A stretch of 64,000 nucleotides of DNA. It comes from Campanula takesimana (taxonomy: Eukaryota > Streptophyta > Magnoliopsida > Asterales > Campanulaceae). This document shows positions 15,001 to 26,234 of this stretch, in pieces. The notes beneath the pieces are model-generated. The model was given only the letters and a program-made list of their open reading frames with translations, searched no databases and was not told the origin of the DNA. The DNA lies in assembly GCA_026119855.1 (NCBI GenBank), contig JAOWBW010001805.1:1-64000 (forward strand), in the 5' to 3' direction. The translations under genes and the position numbers were made by a program. Each line of letters begins with the position of its first letter. The first letter of the stretch is position 1.

Positions 15001-18000
15001 CCGTCCTCCCATCGGATTGGGATGCCTATAGGTTTGAGTAGCCTTAAACCCTCTCACCCAAATCGGCCAAGCCGTCCTCCCATCGGATTGGGATGCTTAT
15101 AGGTTTGAGTAGCCTTAAACCCTCTCACCCAAATCGGCCAAGCCGTCCTCCCATCGGATTGGGATGCTTATAGGTTTGAGTAGCCTTAAACCCTCTCACC
15201 CAAATCGGCCAAGCCGTCCTCCCATCGGATTGGGATGCTATAGGTTTGAGTAGCCTTAAACCCTCTCACCCAAATCGGCCAAGCCGTCCTCCCATCGGAT
15301 TGGGATGCTTATAGGTTTGAGTAGCCTTAAACCCTCTCACCCAAATCGGCCAAGCCGTCCTCCCATCGGATTGGGATGTTATAGGTTTGAGTAGCCTTAA
15401 ACCCTCTCACCCAAATCGGCCAAGCCGTCCTCCCATCGGATTGGGATGCTATAGGTTTGAGTAGCCTTAAACCCTCTCACCCAAATCGGCCAAGCCGTCC
15501 TCCCATCGGATTGGGATGCCTATAGGTTTGAGTAGCCTTAAACCCTCTCACCCAAATCGGCCAAGCCGTCCTCCCATCGGATTGGGATGCTTATAGGTTT
15601 GAGTAGCCTTAAACCCTCTCACCCAAATCGGCCAAGCCGTCCTCCCATCGGATTGGGATGCCTATAGGTTTGAGTAGCCTTAAACCCTCTCACCCAAATC
15701 GGCCAAGCCGTCCTCCCATCGGATTGGGATGCTTATAGGTTTGAGTAGCCTTAACCCTCTCACCCAAATCGGCCAAGCCGTCTCCCATCGGATTGGGATG
15801 CCTATAGGTTTGAGTAGCCTTAAACCCTCTCACCCAAATCGGCCAAGCCGTCCTCCCATCGGATTGGGATGCCTATAGGTTTGAGTAGCCTTAAACCCTC
15901 TCACCCAAATCGGCCAAGCCGTCCTCCCATCGGATTGGGATGCCTATAGGTTTGAGTAGCCTTAAACCCTCTCACCCAAATCGGCCAAGCCGTCCTCCCA
16001 TCGGATTGGGATGCTTATAGGTTTGAGTAGCCTTAAACCCTCTCACCCAAATCGGCCAAGCCGTCCTCCCATCGGATTGGGATGCTTATAGGTTTGAGTA
16101 GCCTTAAACCCTCTCACCCAAATCGGCCAAGCCGTCCTCCCATCGGATTGGGATGCTTATAGGTTTGAGTAGCCTTAAACCCTCTCACCCAAATCGGCCA
16201 AGCCGTCCTCCCATCGGATTGGGATGCCTATAGGTTTGAGTAGCCTTAAACCCTCTCACCCAAATCGGCCAAGCCGTCCTCCATCGGATTGGGATGCCTA
16301 TAGGTTTGAGTAGCCTTAAACCCTCTCACCAAATCGGCCAAGCCGTCCTCCCATCGGATTGGGATGCCTATAGGTTTGAGTAGCCTTAAACCCTCTCACC
16401 CAAATCGGCCAAGCCGTCCTCCCATCGGATTGGGATGCCTATAGGTTTGAGTAGCCTTAAACCCTCTCACCCAAATCGGCCAAGCCGTCCTCCCATCGGA
16501 TTGGGATGCCTATAGGTTTGAGTAGCCTTAAACCCTCTCACCCAAATCGGCCAAGCCGTCCTCCCATCGGATTGGGATGCTTATAGGTTTGAGTAGCCTT
16601 AAACCCTCTCACCCAAATCGGCCAAGCCGTCCTCCCATCGGATTGGGATGCTTATAGGTTTGAGTAGCCTTAAACCCTCTCACCCAAATCGGCCAAGCCG
16701 TCCTCCCATCGGATTGGGATGCTTATAGGTTTGAGTAGCCTTAAACCCTCTCACCCAAATCGGCCAAGCCGTCCTCCCATCGGATTGGGATGCCTATAGG
16801 TTTGAGTAGCCTTAAACCCTCTCACCCAAATCGGCCAAGCCGTCCTCCCATCGGATTGGGATGCTATAGGTTTGAGTAGCCTTAAACCCTCTCACCCAAA
16901 TCGGCCAAGCCGTCCTCCATCGGATTGGGATGCTTATAGGTTTGAGTAGCCTTAAACCCTCTCACCCAAATCGGCCAAGCCGTCCTCCCATCGGATTGGG
17001 ATGCCTATAGGTTTGAGTAGCCTTAAACCCTCTCACCCAAATCGGCCAAGCCGTCCTCCCATCGGATTGGGATGCTTATAGGTTTGAGTAGCCTTAAACC
17101 CTCTCACCCAAATCGGCCAAGCCGTCCTCCCATCGGATTGGGATGCTTATAGGTTTGAGTAGCCTTAAACCCTCTCACCCAAATCGGCCAAGCCGTCCTC
17201 CCATCGGATTGGGATGCCTATAGGTTTGAGTAGCCTTAAACCCTCTCACCCAAATCGGCCAAGCGTCCTCCCATCGGATTGGGATGCCTATAGGTTTGAG
17301 TAGCCTTAAACCCTCTCACCCAAATCGGCCAAGCCGTCCTCCCATCGGATTGGGATGCTATAGGTTTGAGTAGCCTTAAACCCTCTCACCCAAATCGGCC
17401 AAGCCGTCCTCCCATCGGATTGGGATGCCTATAGGTTTGAGTAGCCTTAAACCCTCTCACCCAAATCGGCCAAGCCGTCCTCCCATCGGATTGGGATGCT
17501 TATAGGTTTGAGTAGCCTTAAACCCTCTCACCCAAATCGGCCAAGCCGTCCTCCCATCGGATTGGGATGCTTATAGGTTTGAGTAGCCTTAAACCCTCTC
17601 ACCCAAATCGGCCAAGCCGTCCTCCCATCGGATTGGGATGCCTATAGGTTTGAGTAGCCTTAAACCCTCTCACCCAAATCGGCCAAGCCGTCCTCCCATC
17701 GGATTGGGATGCCTATAGGTTTGAGTAGCCTTAAACCCTCTCACCCAAATCGGCCAAGCCGTCCTCCCATCGGATTGGGATGCTTATAGGTTTGAGTAGC
17801 CTTAAACCCTCTCACCCAAATCGGCCAAGCCGTCCTCCCATCGGATTGGGATGCTTATAGGTTTGAGTAGCCTTAAACCCTCTCACCCAAATCGGCCAAG
17901 CCGTCCTCCCATCGGATTGGGATGCTTATAGGTTTGAGTAGCCTTAAACCCTCTCACCCAAATCGGCCAAGCCGTCCTCCCATCGGATTGGCTTATAGGT

Positions 18001-21000
18001 TTGAGTAGCCTTAAACCCTCTCACCCAATCGGCCAAGTCCTCCCATCGGATTGGATGCCTTAGGTTTGAGTAGCCTTAAACCCTCTCACCCAAATCGGCC
18101 AAGCCGTCCTCCCATCGGATTGGGATGCCTATAGGTTTGAGTAGCCTTAAACCCTCTCACCCAAATCGGCCAAGCCGTCCTCCCATCGGATTGGGATGCT
18201 TATAGGTTTGAGTAGCCTTAAACCCTCTCACCCAAATCGGCCAAGCCGTCCTCCCATCGGATTGGGATGCTTATAGGTTTGAGTAGCCTTAAACCCTCTC
18301 ACCCAAATCGGCCAAGCCGTCCTCCCATCGGATTGGGATGCTTATAGGTTTGAGTAGCCTTAAACCCTCTCACCCAAATCGGCCAAGCCGTCCTCCCATC
18401 GGATTGGGATGCTTATAGGTTTGAGTAGCCTTAAACCCTCTCACCCAAATCGGCCAAGCCGTCCTCCCATCGGATTGGGATGCTTATAGGTTTGAGTAGC
18501 CTTAAACCTCTCACCCAAATCGCCAAGCCGTCCTCCCATCGGATTGGGATGCTTATAGGTTTGAGTAGCCTTAAACCCTCCCACCCAAATCGGCCAAGCC
18601 GTCCTCCCATCGGATTGGGATGCTTATAGGTTTGAGTAGCCTTAAACCCTCTCACCCAAATCGGCCAAGCCGTCCTCCCATCGGATTGGGATGCTTATAG
18701 GTTTGAGTAGCCTTAAACCCTCTCACCCAAATCGGCCAAGCCGTCCTCCCATCGGATTGGGATGCTTATAGGTTTGAGTAGCCTTAAACCCTCTCACCCA
18801 AATCGGCCAAGCCGTCCTCCCATCGGATTGGGATGCTTATAGGTTTGAGTAGCCTTAAACCCTCTCACCCAAATCGGCCAAGCCGTCCTCCCATCGGATT
18901 GGGATGCTATAGGTTTGAGTAGCCTTAAACCCTCTCACCCAAATCGGCCAAGCCGTCCTCCCATCGGATTGGGATGCTTATAGGTTTGAGTAGCCTTAAA
19001 CCCTCTCACCCAAATCGGCCAAGCCGTCCTCCCATCGGATTGGGATGCCTATAGGTTTGAGTAGCCTTAAACCCTCTCACCCAAATCGGCCAAGCCGTCC
19101 TCCCATCGGATTGGGATGCTTATAGGTTTGAGTAGCCTTAAACCCTCTCACCCAAATCGGCCAAGCCGTCCTCCCATCGGATTGGGATGCTTATAGGTTT
19201 GAGTAGCCTTAAACCCTCTCACCCAAATCGGCCAAGCCGTCCTCCCATCGGATTGGGATGCTTATAGGTTTGAGTAGCCTTAAACCCTCTCACCCAAATC
19301 GGCCAAGCCGTCCTCCCATCGGATTGGGATGCCTATAGGTTTGAGTAGCCTTAAACCCTCTCACCCAAATCGGCCAAGCCGTCCTCCCATCGGATTGGGA
19401 TGCCTATAGGTTTGAGTAGCCTTAAACCCTCTCACCCAAATCGGCCAAGCCGTCCTCCCATCGGATTGGGATGCCTATAGGTTTGAGTAGCCTTAAACCC
19501 TCTCACCCAAATCGGCCAAGCCGTCCTCCCATCGGATTGGGATGCCTATAGGTTTGAGTAGCCTTAAACCCTCTCACCCAAATCGGCCAAGCCGTCCTCC
19601 CATCGGATTGGGATGCTTATAGGTTTGAGTAGCCTTAAACCCTCTCACCCAAATCGGCCAAGCCGTCCTCCCATCGGATTGGGATGCTTATAGGTTTGAG
19701 TAGCCTTAAACCCTCTCACCCAAATCGGCCAAGCCGTCCTCCCATCGGATTGGGATGCTTATAGGTTTGAGTAGCCTTAAACCCTCTCACCCAAATCGGC
19801 CAAGCCGTCCTCCCATCGGATTGGGATGCCTATAGGTTTGAGTAGCCTTAAACCCTCTCACCCAAATCGGCCAAGCCGTCCTCCCATCGGATTGGGATGC
19901 CTATAGGTTTGAGTAGCCTTAAACCTCTCACCCAAATCGGCCAAGCCGTCCTCCCATCGGATTGGGATGCCTATAGGTTTGAGTAGCCTTAAACCCTCTC
20001 ACCCAAATCGGCCAAGCCGTCCTCCCATCGGATTGGGATGCTTATAGGTTTGAGTAGCCTTAAACCCTCTCACCCAAATCGGCCAAGCCGTCCTCCCATC
20101 GGATTGGGATGCTTATAGGTTTGAGTAGCCTTAAACCCTCTCACCCAAATCGGCCAAGCCGTCCTCCCATCGGATTGGATTATAGGTTTGAGTAGCCTTA
20201 AACCCTCTCACCCAAATCGGCCAAGCCGTCCTCCCATCGGATTGGGATGCCTATAGGTTTGAGTAGCCTTAAACCCTCTCACCCAAATCGGCCAAGCCGT
20301 CCTCCCATCGGATTGGGATGCTTATAGGTTTGAGTAGCCTTAAACCCTCTACCCAAATCGGCCAAGCCGTCCTCCCATCGGATTGGGATGCTTATAGGTT
20401 TGAGTAGCCTTAAACCCTCTCACCCAAATCGGCCAAGCCGTCCTCCCATCGGATTGGGATGCTTATAGGTTTGAGTAGCCTTAAACCCTCTCACCCAAAT
20501 CGGCCAAGCCGTCCTCCCATCGGATTGGGATGCTTATAGGTTTGAGTAGCCTTAAACCCTCTCACCCAAATCGGCCAAGCCGTCCTCCCATCGGATTGGG
20601 ATGCTTATAGGTTTGAGTAGCCTTAAACCCTCTCACCCAAATCGGCCAAGCCGTCCTCCCATCGGATTGGGATGCTTATAGGTTTGAGTAGCCTTAAACC
20701 CTCCCACCCAAATCGGCCAAGCCGTCCTCCCATCGGATTGGGATGCTTATAGGTTTGAGTAGCCTTAAACCCTCTCACCCAAATCGGCCAAGCCGTCCTC
20801 CCATCGGATTGGGATGCTTATAGGTTTGAGTAGCCTTAAACCCTCTCACCCAAATCGGCCAAGCCGTCCTCCCATCGGATTGGGATGCTTATAGGTTTGA
20901 GTAGCCTTAAACCCTCTCACCCAAATCGGCCAAGCCGTCCTCCCATCGGATTGGGATGCTTATAGGTTTGAGTAGCCTTAAACCCTCTCACCCAAATCGG

Positions 21001-22099
21001 CCAAGCCGTCCTCCCATCGGATTGGGATGCTTATAGGTTTGAGTAGCCTTAAACCCTCCCACCCAAATCGGCCAAGCCGTCCTCCCATCGGATTGGGATG
21101 CTTATAGGTTTGAGTAGCCTTAAACCCTCTCACCCAAATCGGCCAAGCCGTCCTCCCATCGGATTGGGATGCCTATAGGTTTGAGTAGCCTTAAACCCTC
21201 TCACCCAAATCGGCCAAGCCGTCCTCCCATCGGATTGGGATGCTTATAGGTTTGAGTAGCCTTAAACCCTCTCACCCAAATCGGCCAAGCCGTCCTCCCT
21301 ATCGGATTGGGATGCTTATAGGTTTGAGTAGCCTTAAACCCTCTCACCCAAATCGGCCAAGCCGTCCTCCCATCGGATTGGGATGCTTATAGGTTTGAGT
21401 AGCCTTAAACCCTCTCACCCTAAATCGGCCAAGCCGTCCTCCCATCGGATTGGGATGCTTATAGGTTTGAGTAGCCTTAAACCCTCTCACCCAAATCGGC
21501 CAAGACGTCCTCCCATCGGATTGGGATGCTATAGGTTTGAGTAGCCGTTAAACCCTCTCACCCAAATCGGCCAAGCCGTCCTCCCATCGGATTGGGATGC
21601 CTATAGGTTTGAGTAGCCTTAAACCCTCTCACCCAAATCGGCCAAGCCGTCCTCCCATCGGATTGGGATGCTTATAGGTTTGAGTAGCCTTAAACCCTCT
21701 CACCCAAATCGGCCAAGCCGTCCTCCCATCGGATTGGGATGCTTATAGGTTTGAGTAGCCTTAAACCCTCTCACCCAAATCGCCAAGCCGTCCTCCCATC
21801 GGATTGGGATGCTTATAGGTTTGAGTAGCCTTAAACCCTCTCACCCAAATCGTCCAAGCCGTCCTCCCATCGGATTGGGATGCCTATAGGTTGAGTAGCC
21901 TTAAACCCTCTCACCCAAATCGGCCAAGCCGTCCTGCCATCGGATTGGGATGCCTATAGGTTTGAGTAGCCTTAAACCCTCTCACCCAAATCGGCCAAGC
22001 CGTCCTTCCATCGGATTGGGATGACTATAGGTTTGAGTAGCCTTAAACCCTCTCACCCAAATCGGCCAAGCTGTCCTCCCATCAGATTGGGATGCTTAT
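1..22099. repeat. 71-bp satellite array, about 310 tandem copies
   Basis: A head-to-tail array with a 71-bp period; for example, unit starts at 3181 and 3252. Monomer landmarks are CCTCCCATCGGATTGGGATG, TATAGGTTTGAGTAGCC, TTAAACCCTCTCACCCAAAT and CGGCCAAGCCGT. Units are nearly identical. The main variable site follows GGATG, with CTTATAGG, CCTATAGG and a 1-bp-shorter CTATAGG form intermixed in short runs. Other differences are mostly single-base losses in CCC, AAA, GGG or TTT runs. The last few units (21880-22099) carry more substitutions, as expected at the edge of an array homogenised by unequal exchange. The array starts before the window. At its right end it runs into the 3' tail of gypsy element D at the place where Tat-lineage elements carry 3' UTR tandem repeats, so I infer a retrotransposon origin. 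No unit encodes a believable protein. Confidence 0.98.
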
Positions 22100-22136
22100 T
22101 TTGTCGACAACCCCGCTTTCTTCAAAAGCGATGTTG

Positions 22137-22147
22137 CCGAGGGGCTC
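22137..22147 (+). other. Polypurine tract of element D
   Basis: CCGAGGGGCTC lies immediately before the TGTAAG start of the LTR. The same string precedes the LTR of element E at 43258-43268. It would prime plus-strand DNA synthesis. Confidence 0.8.
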
Positions 22148-22303
22148 TGTAAGTACCCCAATCTGAAAATGACCAACTTTAGAGGAATTATTGGTACCAT
22201 TTAGGGATTAACCAATGGGCCAGGACTTCACTAGGATAAACCTGATATTCCAGGACTGAACTGGAATTAAACTTAGAAAAATCCAGAAGCTCGCCAAGTC
22301 GAG

Positions 22304-22375
22304 CCGTACGGATGGTTTGGGTACCTGAGTGACCTAGCCGTACGGCTGGTTTAGGCACGCTCAGTCCCTATAAAT
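22304..22375 (+). promoter_or_regulatory. LTR promoter of D: two CCGTACGG boxes and TATA
   Basis: Palindromes CCGTACGG at 22304-22311 and 22338-22345 lie about 25-65 bp upstream of TATAAAT (22369-22375). In D' the matching region (52801-52844 on the minus strand) has one intact and one decayed copy (CCGTATGG) upstream of its TATA. The arrangement looks like a palindromic activator site for a dimeric transcription factor, which is inference. Confidence 0.6.
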
Positions 22376-22852
22376 TGAACCCCATGCTGATCATTTCAGG
22401 GGGGAGAAAACGTTTTGAGAGCTGTTACTCTGCCAGTTTGAGAGCAGAAAGTAAGTGATACACATATTTGAGTGAAAAGAGAGGAAGATAGGCATAACCA
22501 TCATAGGTGAAGCCTCCTTCTCCCCATCTTCTTCTTCATCTCAAACTCTTTTATCTTTGTTCATATTACTTGTTTATCTTGTATTATTTCTTCTTGTTCT
22601 TGCAAAGTCTTGTCCATTTCAAGCACTTTACATTTCTTGCAAGTCTTGTCCATTTTCAAGCACTATATCTATATATTATACAAGTCTTGGCCTTCCAAGC
22701 TATATATATTATGATTATATATGTATATGATCCAAATCATGAGGTGATTCAAGGTCCCCTTCACACCTAGTGTGTGATTTATGGGATAAAACCTAGGATG
22801 ATCATGTTTTGTTAAATTTCATGTTGATGTTGTTCTTGTTTGGCCATAAGAG

Positions 22853-23028
22853 TCATGATTGGGGGATAAAGTTTCAATCTTTATCATCCCAACCATGATC
22901 TAGCCTTAAATCACCAAGTATGAGACATAAAGATTTGATCTTTATGTTATATTTTTGACCCTAATGGTTTAATCTTGTATAATAAGTCCATTTGGTGGTA
23001 AAGTTTCAATCTTTATCCACCAAAATGG
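22853..23028 (+). other. Three LTR hairpins with a TAAAG-N7-CTTTA core
   Basis: Three inverted repeats share a TAAAG stem base, a 7-nt loop and CTTTA. They are at 22853-22898 (outer arm TCATGATTGG pairing with CCAACCATGA), 22925-22947 (ACATAAAG/CTTTATGT) and 22988-23028 (CCATTTGGTGG pairing with CCACCAAAATGG). The arms differ between units but stay self-complementary. They lie about 0.5 kb downstream of the TATA box and so would be transcribed. D' has three more at the matching place (52086-52278). Confidence 0.8.
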
Positions 23029-23669
23029 TCATTTTGGTCTAAATGCCATGTTCATCAACTTTTCATAAATCTCTCCAATGATTGCCTTTGATCACACCTA
23101 AATCTTTGTTTTTGGGATTCCTTTGATGATCAAAGTGCATAGGAATGAACTTTCCAAAGTTTTGTTGTTAATCATAAACTGGAAATCAACATTCCAGTCC
23201 AGTTTTAGCAAAGATACTCTGCTTTAACTGAAACTGGACTGTTTTATGATAAACTGTAAAAAATGACCTGGAGAGCCCTCCCCATCCGTACGGCTACTTT
23301 GGCCAGGGAGGGCATTTTCCAGTTTCTTCCTTTTCTGACCAGAAAGTTTGCAAAATAAATCTTTTCTGTTAAATAATTAACTGGTTTTGCCAAAACAGTC
23401 AGTTTCTCCCATTTTGAAAACACACACACACACATGCACTTTCCTTAACTAACATTAGGGAGACTCGGTCCTATCCGAGGTGACTTGGGTGACGTGAACT
23501 CTTCCCAAGGCGTAACCTGACCTCAAACTAATAGAATCTCTAACCTTTTTTTTGTTGGTTAAATAATTAACAAAAGTGGCGACTCCGTTATGTTTTGTGA
23601 GATAACTGTGTTCGGCTTTTTCGCCCCAAAACTCGTCGCGATCCTCCGCGCGGGGGCGGGATCCTTACA

Positions 23670-25338
23670 GATAGGAATATTGCTTGTCGATCCAAAGGAC
23701 ATCTACACTCCAATTGCCATCCGTCTTGAGTTCGAAGCTACCAAAAACATGGCCGAATATGAGGCATGCATAGCGGGGCTAGAAGCGGCCCTAGAAAGAA
23801 ATGTCACAGAGCTAGAAGTATTCGGTGACTCCCTGCTCCTTATCAATCAAGCATCGGGTAAATGGAGAATTCAAGACCCGACCCTCCAACAGTATGATCA
23901 ACACCTCTAAGAATTGGTTGGACAATTCTAAGACATCACGTTCAACTATTTGCCAAGGGACAAGAACCGCTTTGCCGATGCTTTGGCTACTATAGCCTCA
24001 CTGGTTGAGATGCCCAAAGGAAAAAAGGTGAAACCCTTCAAAATTTCAAGAAGGACCAGTCCAGCATACTGCATGAACATTGAGATCAATGAAGTCCAAG
24101 ATAACCCCCCGTGGTACACTGACATCATGAATTTTCTCAATAACGGCACCTTTCCCGAGAACAGCAATGGGAAAACCTGAATAGCACTACAAAAGCTAGC
24201 CGCCAGATATGTGTTGATTGGAAACTGAGTCTACAAGAGACATCATCAGGGGATCAATCTTTTATATGAAGGGTTTCATCGAGTCCATGAAGTCCAAGAA
24301 ATCATGACCCCACATGAATGGGATTATGTTAGCCAAGAAGATACTCCGTATTGGCTACTATTGGACTACAATGGAAAGAGACTGCATCGAGAAAGTCAAG
24401 AAATGCCCCAAGTGCCAGTTCCATGCTAATCTACAACATGCTCCACCTTCACAACTGTACAACATGACCACACCTTGGTCATTCTCTTATTTGGGCATAG
24501 ATATCATCGGCAAAGTCCATCCTACAGGGAGCAATGGACAGTCATTCATCCTTGTGCCTGTGGACTATTTCACAAAATGGGTCGAAGCACAAGCTTACCG
24601 AGTTCTCAATGCCAAGAAAGTGGCCGAATTCGTGAAGAACAACATCATGTGCCGATATGGTATTCCTCACGAGATCATCTCCGACAATGGTTCTCACTTC
24701 GAGAAAGAAATGGATGCGCTTTTGGTTAATTACAAAATTACCAAGCACAAGTCATCCTCGTACCGTCCCTAAGCCAATGGAGCGGTCGAAGCAGCAAATA
24801 AGACAATCGAAGTCATCATACGAAAAATGGCTTCAACAGGAAGGGATTGACCCGAGAAATTACCACTAGCATTGTGGGGCTACCGCACATCAATACGGTC
24901 AGCAACGGGAGAAACCCCGTACTCATTAGTTTATGGTTCTGAAGCCGTACTCCCGGTCGAACTCGAGGTCATTCTCTACAGGTCTTACTCGAAAACCAAG
25001 TCAACGAGGTTGACTGGATGCAAAGTCGATATGAGAAATTAGCCCTACTCGACGAAAAGAGGCTAATAACGTTTGAACGCACAAGGGCTTATCAACAAAG
25101 AATGGCAAGGGCTTTCAACAAGAAGGTGAAGCCTCGAAATATCAAAGTGGGAGATCTAGTACTAAGACAACATCCCCCGAATGCCATGAATCCCCTTGGG
25201 AAATGGGGACCTCGATGGATCGGTCCGTACGTGGTCAAGAAGATACTAAGCGGCGGTGTAGTCCGACTCGCGGATTTAGACGGAGACCAGCTGCCAAAAG
25301 AAGTCAACCTCGACAAGTTGAAGAGATTCTACGCTTAA
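23670..25338 (+). pseudogene. Decayed RNase H-integrase part of E's pol
   Basis: This is the C-terminal part of a Tat-lineage Pol. RNase H: residues around NMAEYEACIAGLEAAL (about 23745-23800) and VFGDSLLLINQ (about 23818-23850), entered mid-domain at 23670. Near 23950 a frame carries RDKNRFADALA, the usual end of this RNase H. The integrase begins near 24314 with zinc-binding KCPKCQ, then catalytic Asp in LGIDIIG, Asp in IISDNGSHF and Glu in the NGAVEAANKT stretch near 24778. The C-terminal piece 25018-25338 has WIGPYVV, a GPY/F-type motif, and ends at a TAA. Breaks: stops near 23908 and 24178, frame changes, and a stop at 24770-24772 just before ANGAVE where a C-to-T change would explain it. 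The start is lost at the junction with D's LTR. No intact polymerase or protease is present, so it cannot act on its own. Confidence 0.85.
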
Positions 25339-25738
25339 TAAATAAAGACCATTAAAAAAAAAAAAACGCTCGCTAGGTTGAAAACCCGCAAGGGCGGCCT
25401 AGGCAAAAATTAGAGCACGTGCAAAAAAAGAAGCCCGCTAGATTGAAAACCCGAAAGGACGGTCTAGGCAAAAAACAGGGTGCACAAAAAAAAATGGTCT
25501 TCATTTGTTTTGAACTACGGAGACCTGAGCCTCTCTACAAGAGGAACGTAGGCAACCTTCGGGTGTGGTCTAAAACAATAAATTTTACCCAATCATGTCA
25601 TAACAAAATGCAATTTTATTCATCTCTTGAACTATTTTAACCATTACAACGGACGATGTTGAGCAATAAAAGACAATAAAACATTAAAATCCTAATAAGT
25701 GGTCTACTTAATTGCAATCTTGGGGTACAAAGAAAAGT
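25339..25738 (+). repeat. Post-pol region of E with two repeat units
   Basis: No convincing gene. Two diverged copies of a unit of about 70 bp (25368-25425 and 25432-25490) share GGTTGAAAACCCGCAAGG or its variant GATTGAAAACCCGAAAGG, then GGCCTAGGCAAAAA or GGTCTAGGCAAAAA. They are followed by GAACTACGGAGACCTGAGCC and ACGTAGGCAACC, a signature I recognise from regions downstream of pol in plant Tat elements. A-rich runs separate them. A short ORF over this stretch (25419-25640) is compositionally a by-product. Confidence 0.6.
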
Positions 25739-26152
25739 CTAATCTTTCTTCTGTTTGGGAACCCATTGTTTCTTGCAATGGCCTTTGACCCTCTTACGTG
25801 GGGGCGGAGCACTCTTAGAACCACCAAGGCGAGAGAAGACGCTAGGACGGGATGGAGCTTCATTAACAACCTTCCCTTTGCCTTTGTCAAAAGAGGCCTT
25901 GACCGGAGCCTTGTAAGGACGCCTCCACACATGAGGAGAATGGCCCTTACCTTTACCTTTCTTATTCTTCGGAAAATAACATGGCCTAGGGGCTTCAACA
26001 TGAACCATCGGCTTCGAAGGTTCCGCAACAACCTCATTTGGCCTCCCCAAATGGTCGAAGACACTCGGGCGTGCCTTCACAATAGTGGACTTCACTTGCT
26101 CACCTTCGGGGACGGACACTTTCACCTCAAAGGAAAAAGTCATGGGGGCCAT
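25739..26152 (-). CDS. Antisense ORF 1 of E, basic protein of 137 aa
   Basis: A complete ATG-to-stop frame on the strand opposite to pol. The product is strongly basic. It begins MAPMTFSFEVKVSVPEGEQV, has two SVF-x-x-LG motifs (SVFDHLG near residue 31 and SVFSRLG near residue 105), a GKGKG run and a Lys/Arg-rich tail (PPPRKRVKGHCKKQW). I cannot name a family. SVF-x-RLG motifs and basic tails occur in Gag-like and nucleic-acid-binding proteins of plant gypsy elements, so RNA or DNA binding is a reasonable guess. A minus-strand TATA box at 26235-26243 and a two-box AGGCGC module lie upstream, so it appears to have its own promoter. It is the only undamaged frame left in E. Extra antisense ORFs are known in Tat/Retand elements. 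Confidence 0.6.
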   Translation of the reverse strand: MAPMTFSFEVKVSVPEGEQVKSTIVKARPSVFDHLGRPNEVVAEPSKPMVHVEAPRPCYFPKNKKGKGKGHSPHVWRRPYKAPVKASFDKGKGKVVNEAPSRPSVFSRLGGSKSAPPPRKRVKGHCKKQWVPKQKKD

Positions 26153-26234
26153 TCTTGACTAGAATTGGAGGCTTAAAGAGATGAGAAGTAGTGCAGAATA
26201 TTGCTGTGTGACCAAACTGGTCGAAATGGGTTCA

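Larger units (their letters stand above)
22100..23669 (+). mobile_element. 3' end of Tat-type Ty3/gypsy element D (tail, polypurine tract, 3' LTR)
   Basis: About 48 bp of internal tail (22100-22147) ends in the polypurine tract CCGAGGGGCTC and is followed by an LTR. The tail matches the tail of element E (43209-43268) at a GTCGAC core and the same polypurine tract, so this is the 3' end of an element whose body lies to the left, replaced by or extended through the satellite. On the right, the LTR is followed directly by the middle of another element's RNase H, so D probably inserted into E's pol. The target duplication cannot be tested because the left side is lost. A second copy of the family, D', is at 46280-52997 on the minus strand. 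Confidence 0.85.
22148..23669 (+). repeat. LTR of element D (1522 bp, TGTAAG...CTTACA)
   Basis: It starts TGTAAGTACCCC and ends GGATCCTTACA, an inverted terminal TGTAAG/CTTACA. It matches, with many differences, the reverse complement of the D' LTR at 51445-52997. It contains three CCGTACGG palindromes (22304-22311, 22338-22345, 23286-23293), a TATA box near 22369, three hairpins with a TAAAG/CTTTA core, and a CA microsatellite near 23420 that D' shares. An open frame inside it (22507-22770) starts at GTG and is low-complexity, so I do not call it a gene. Confidence 0.9.

Noticed and set aside
18431..18655. Minus-strand 74-codon ORF in the satellite
   Set aside because: It arises only where local indels keep one frame open over three units; neighbouring units do not keep it.
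1..22099. Direct repeats as a CRISPR array or telomere
   Set aside because: There are no unique spacers: the whole 71-bp unit repeats. TTAAACCCTCT is only telomere-like and occurs once per unit, not as a pure CCCTAAA tract.
22507..22770. 87-codon ORF in the D LTR
   Set aside because: GTG start, low-complexity hydrophobic product, no conserved counterpart seen in the D' LTR.
23412..23435. CA microsatellite as a separate locus
   Set aside because: It is part of the D LTR; D' has the matching GT run at about 51678-51694.
25712..26158. Plus-strand 148-codon ORF opposite antisense ORF 1
   Set aside because: Shadow frame. The minus frame has the promoter module, a basic repeat structure and an exact ATG-to-stop, while the plus frame shows no motif.
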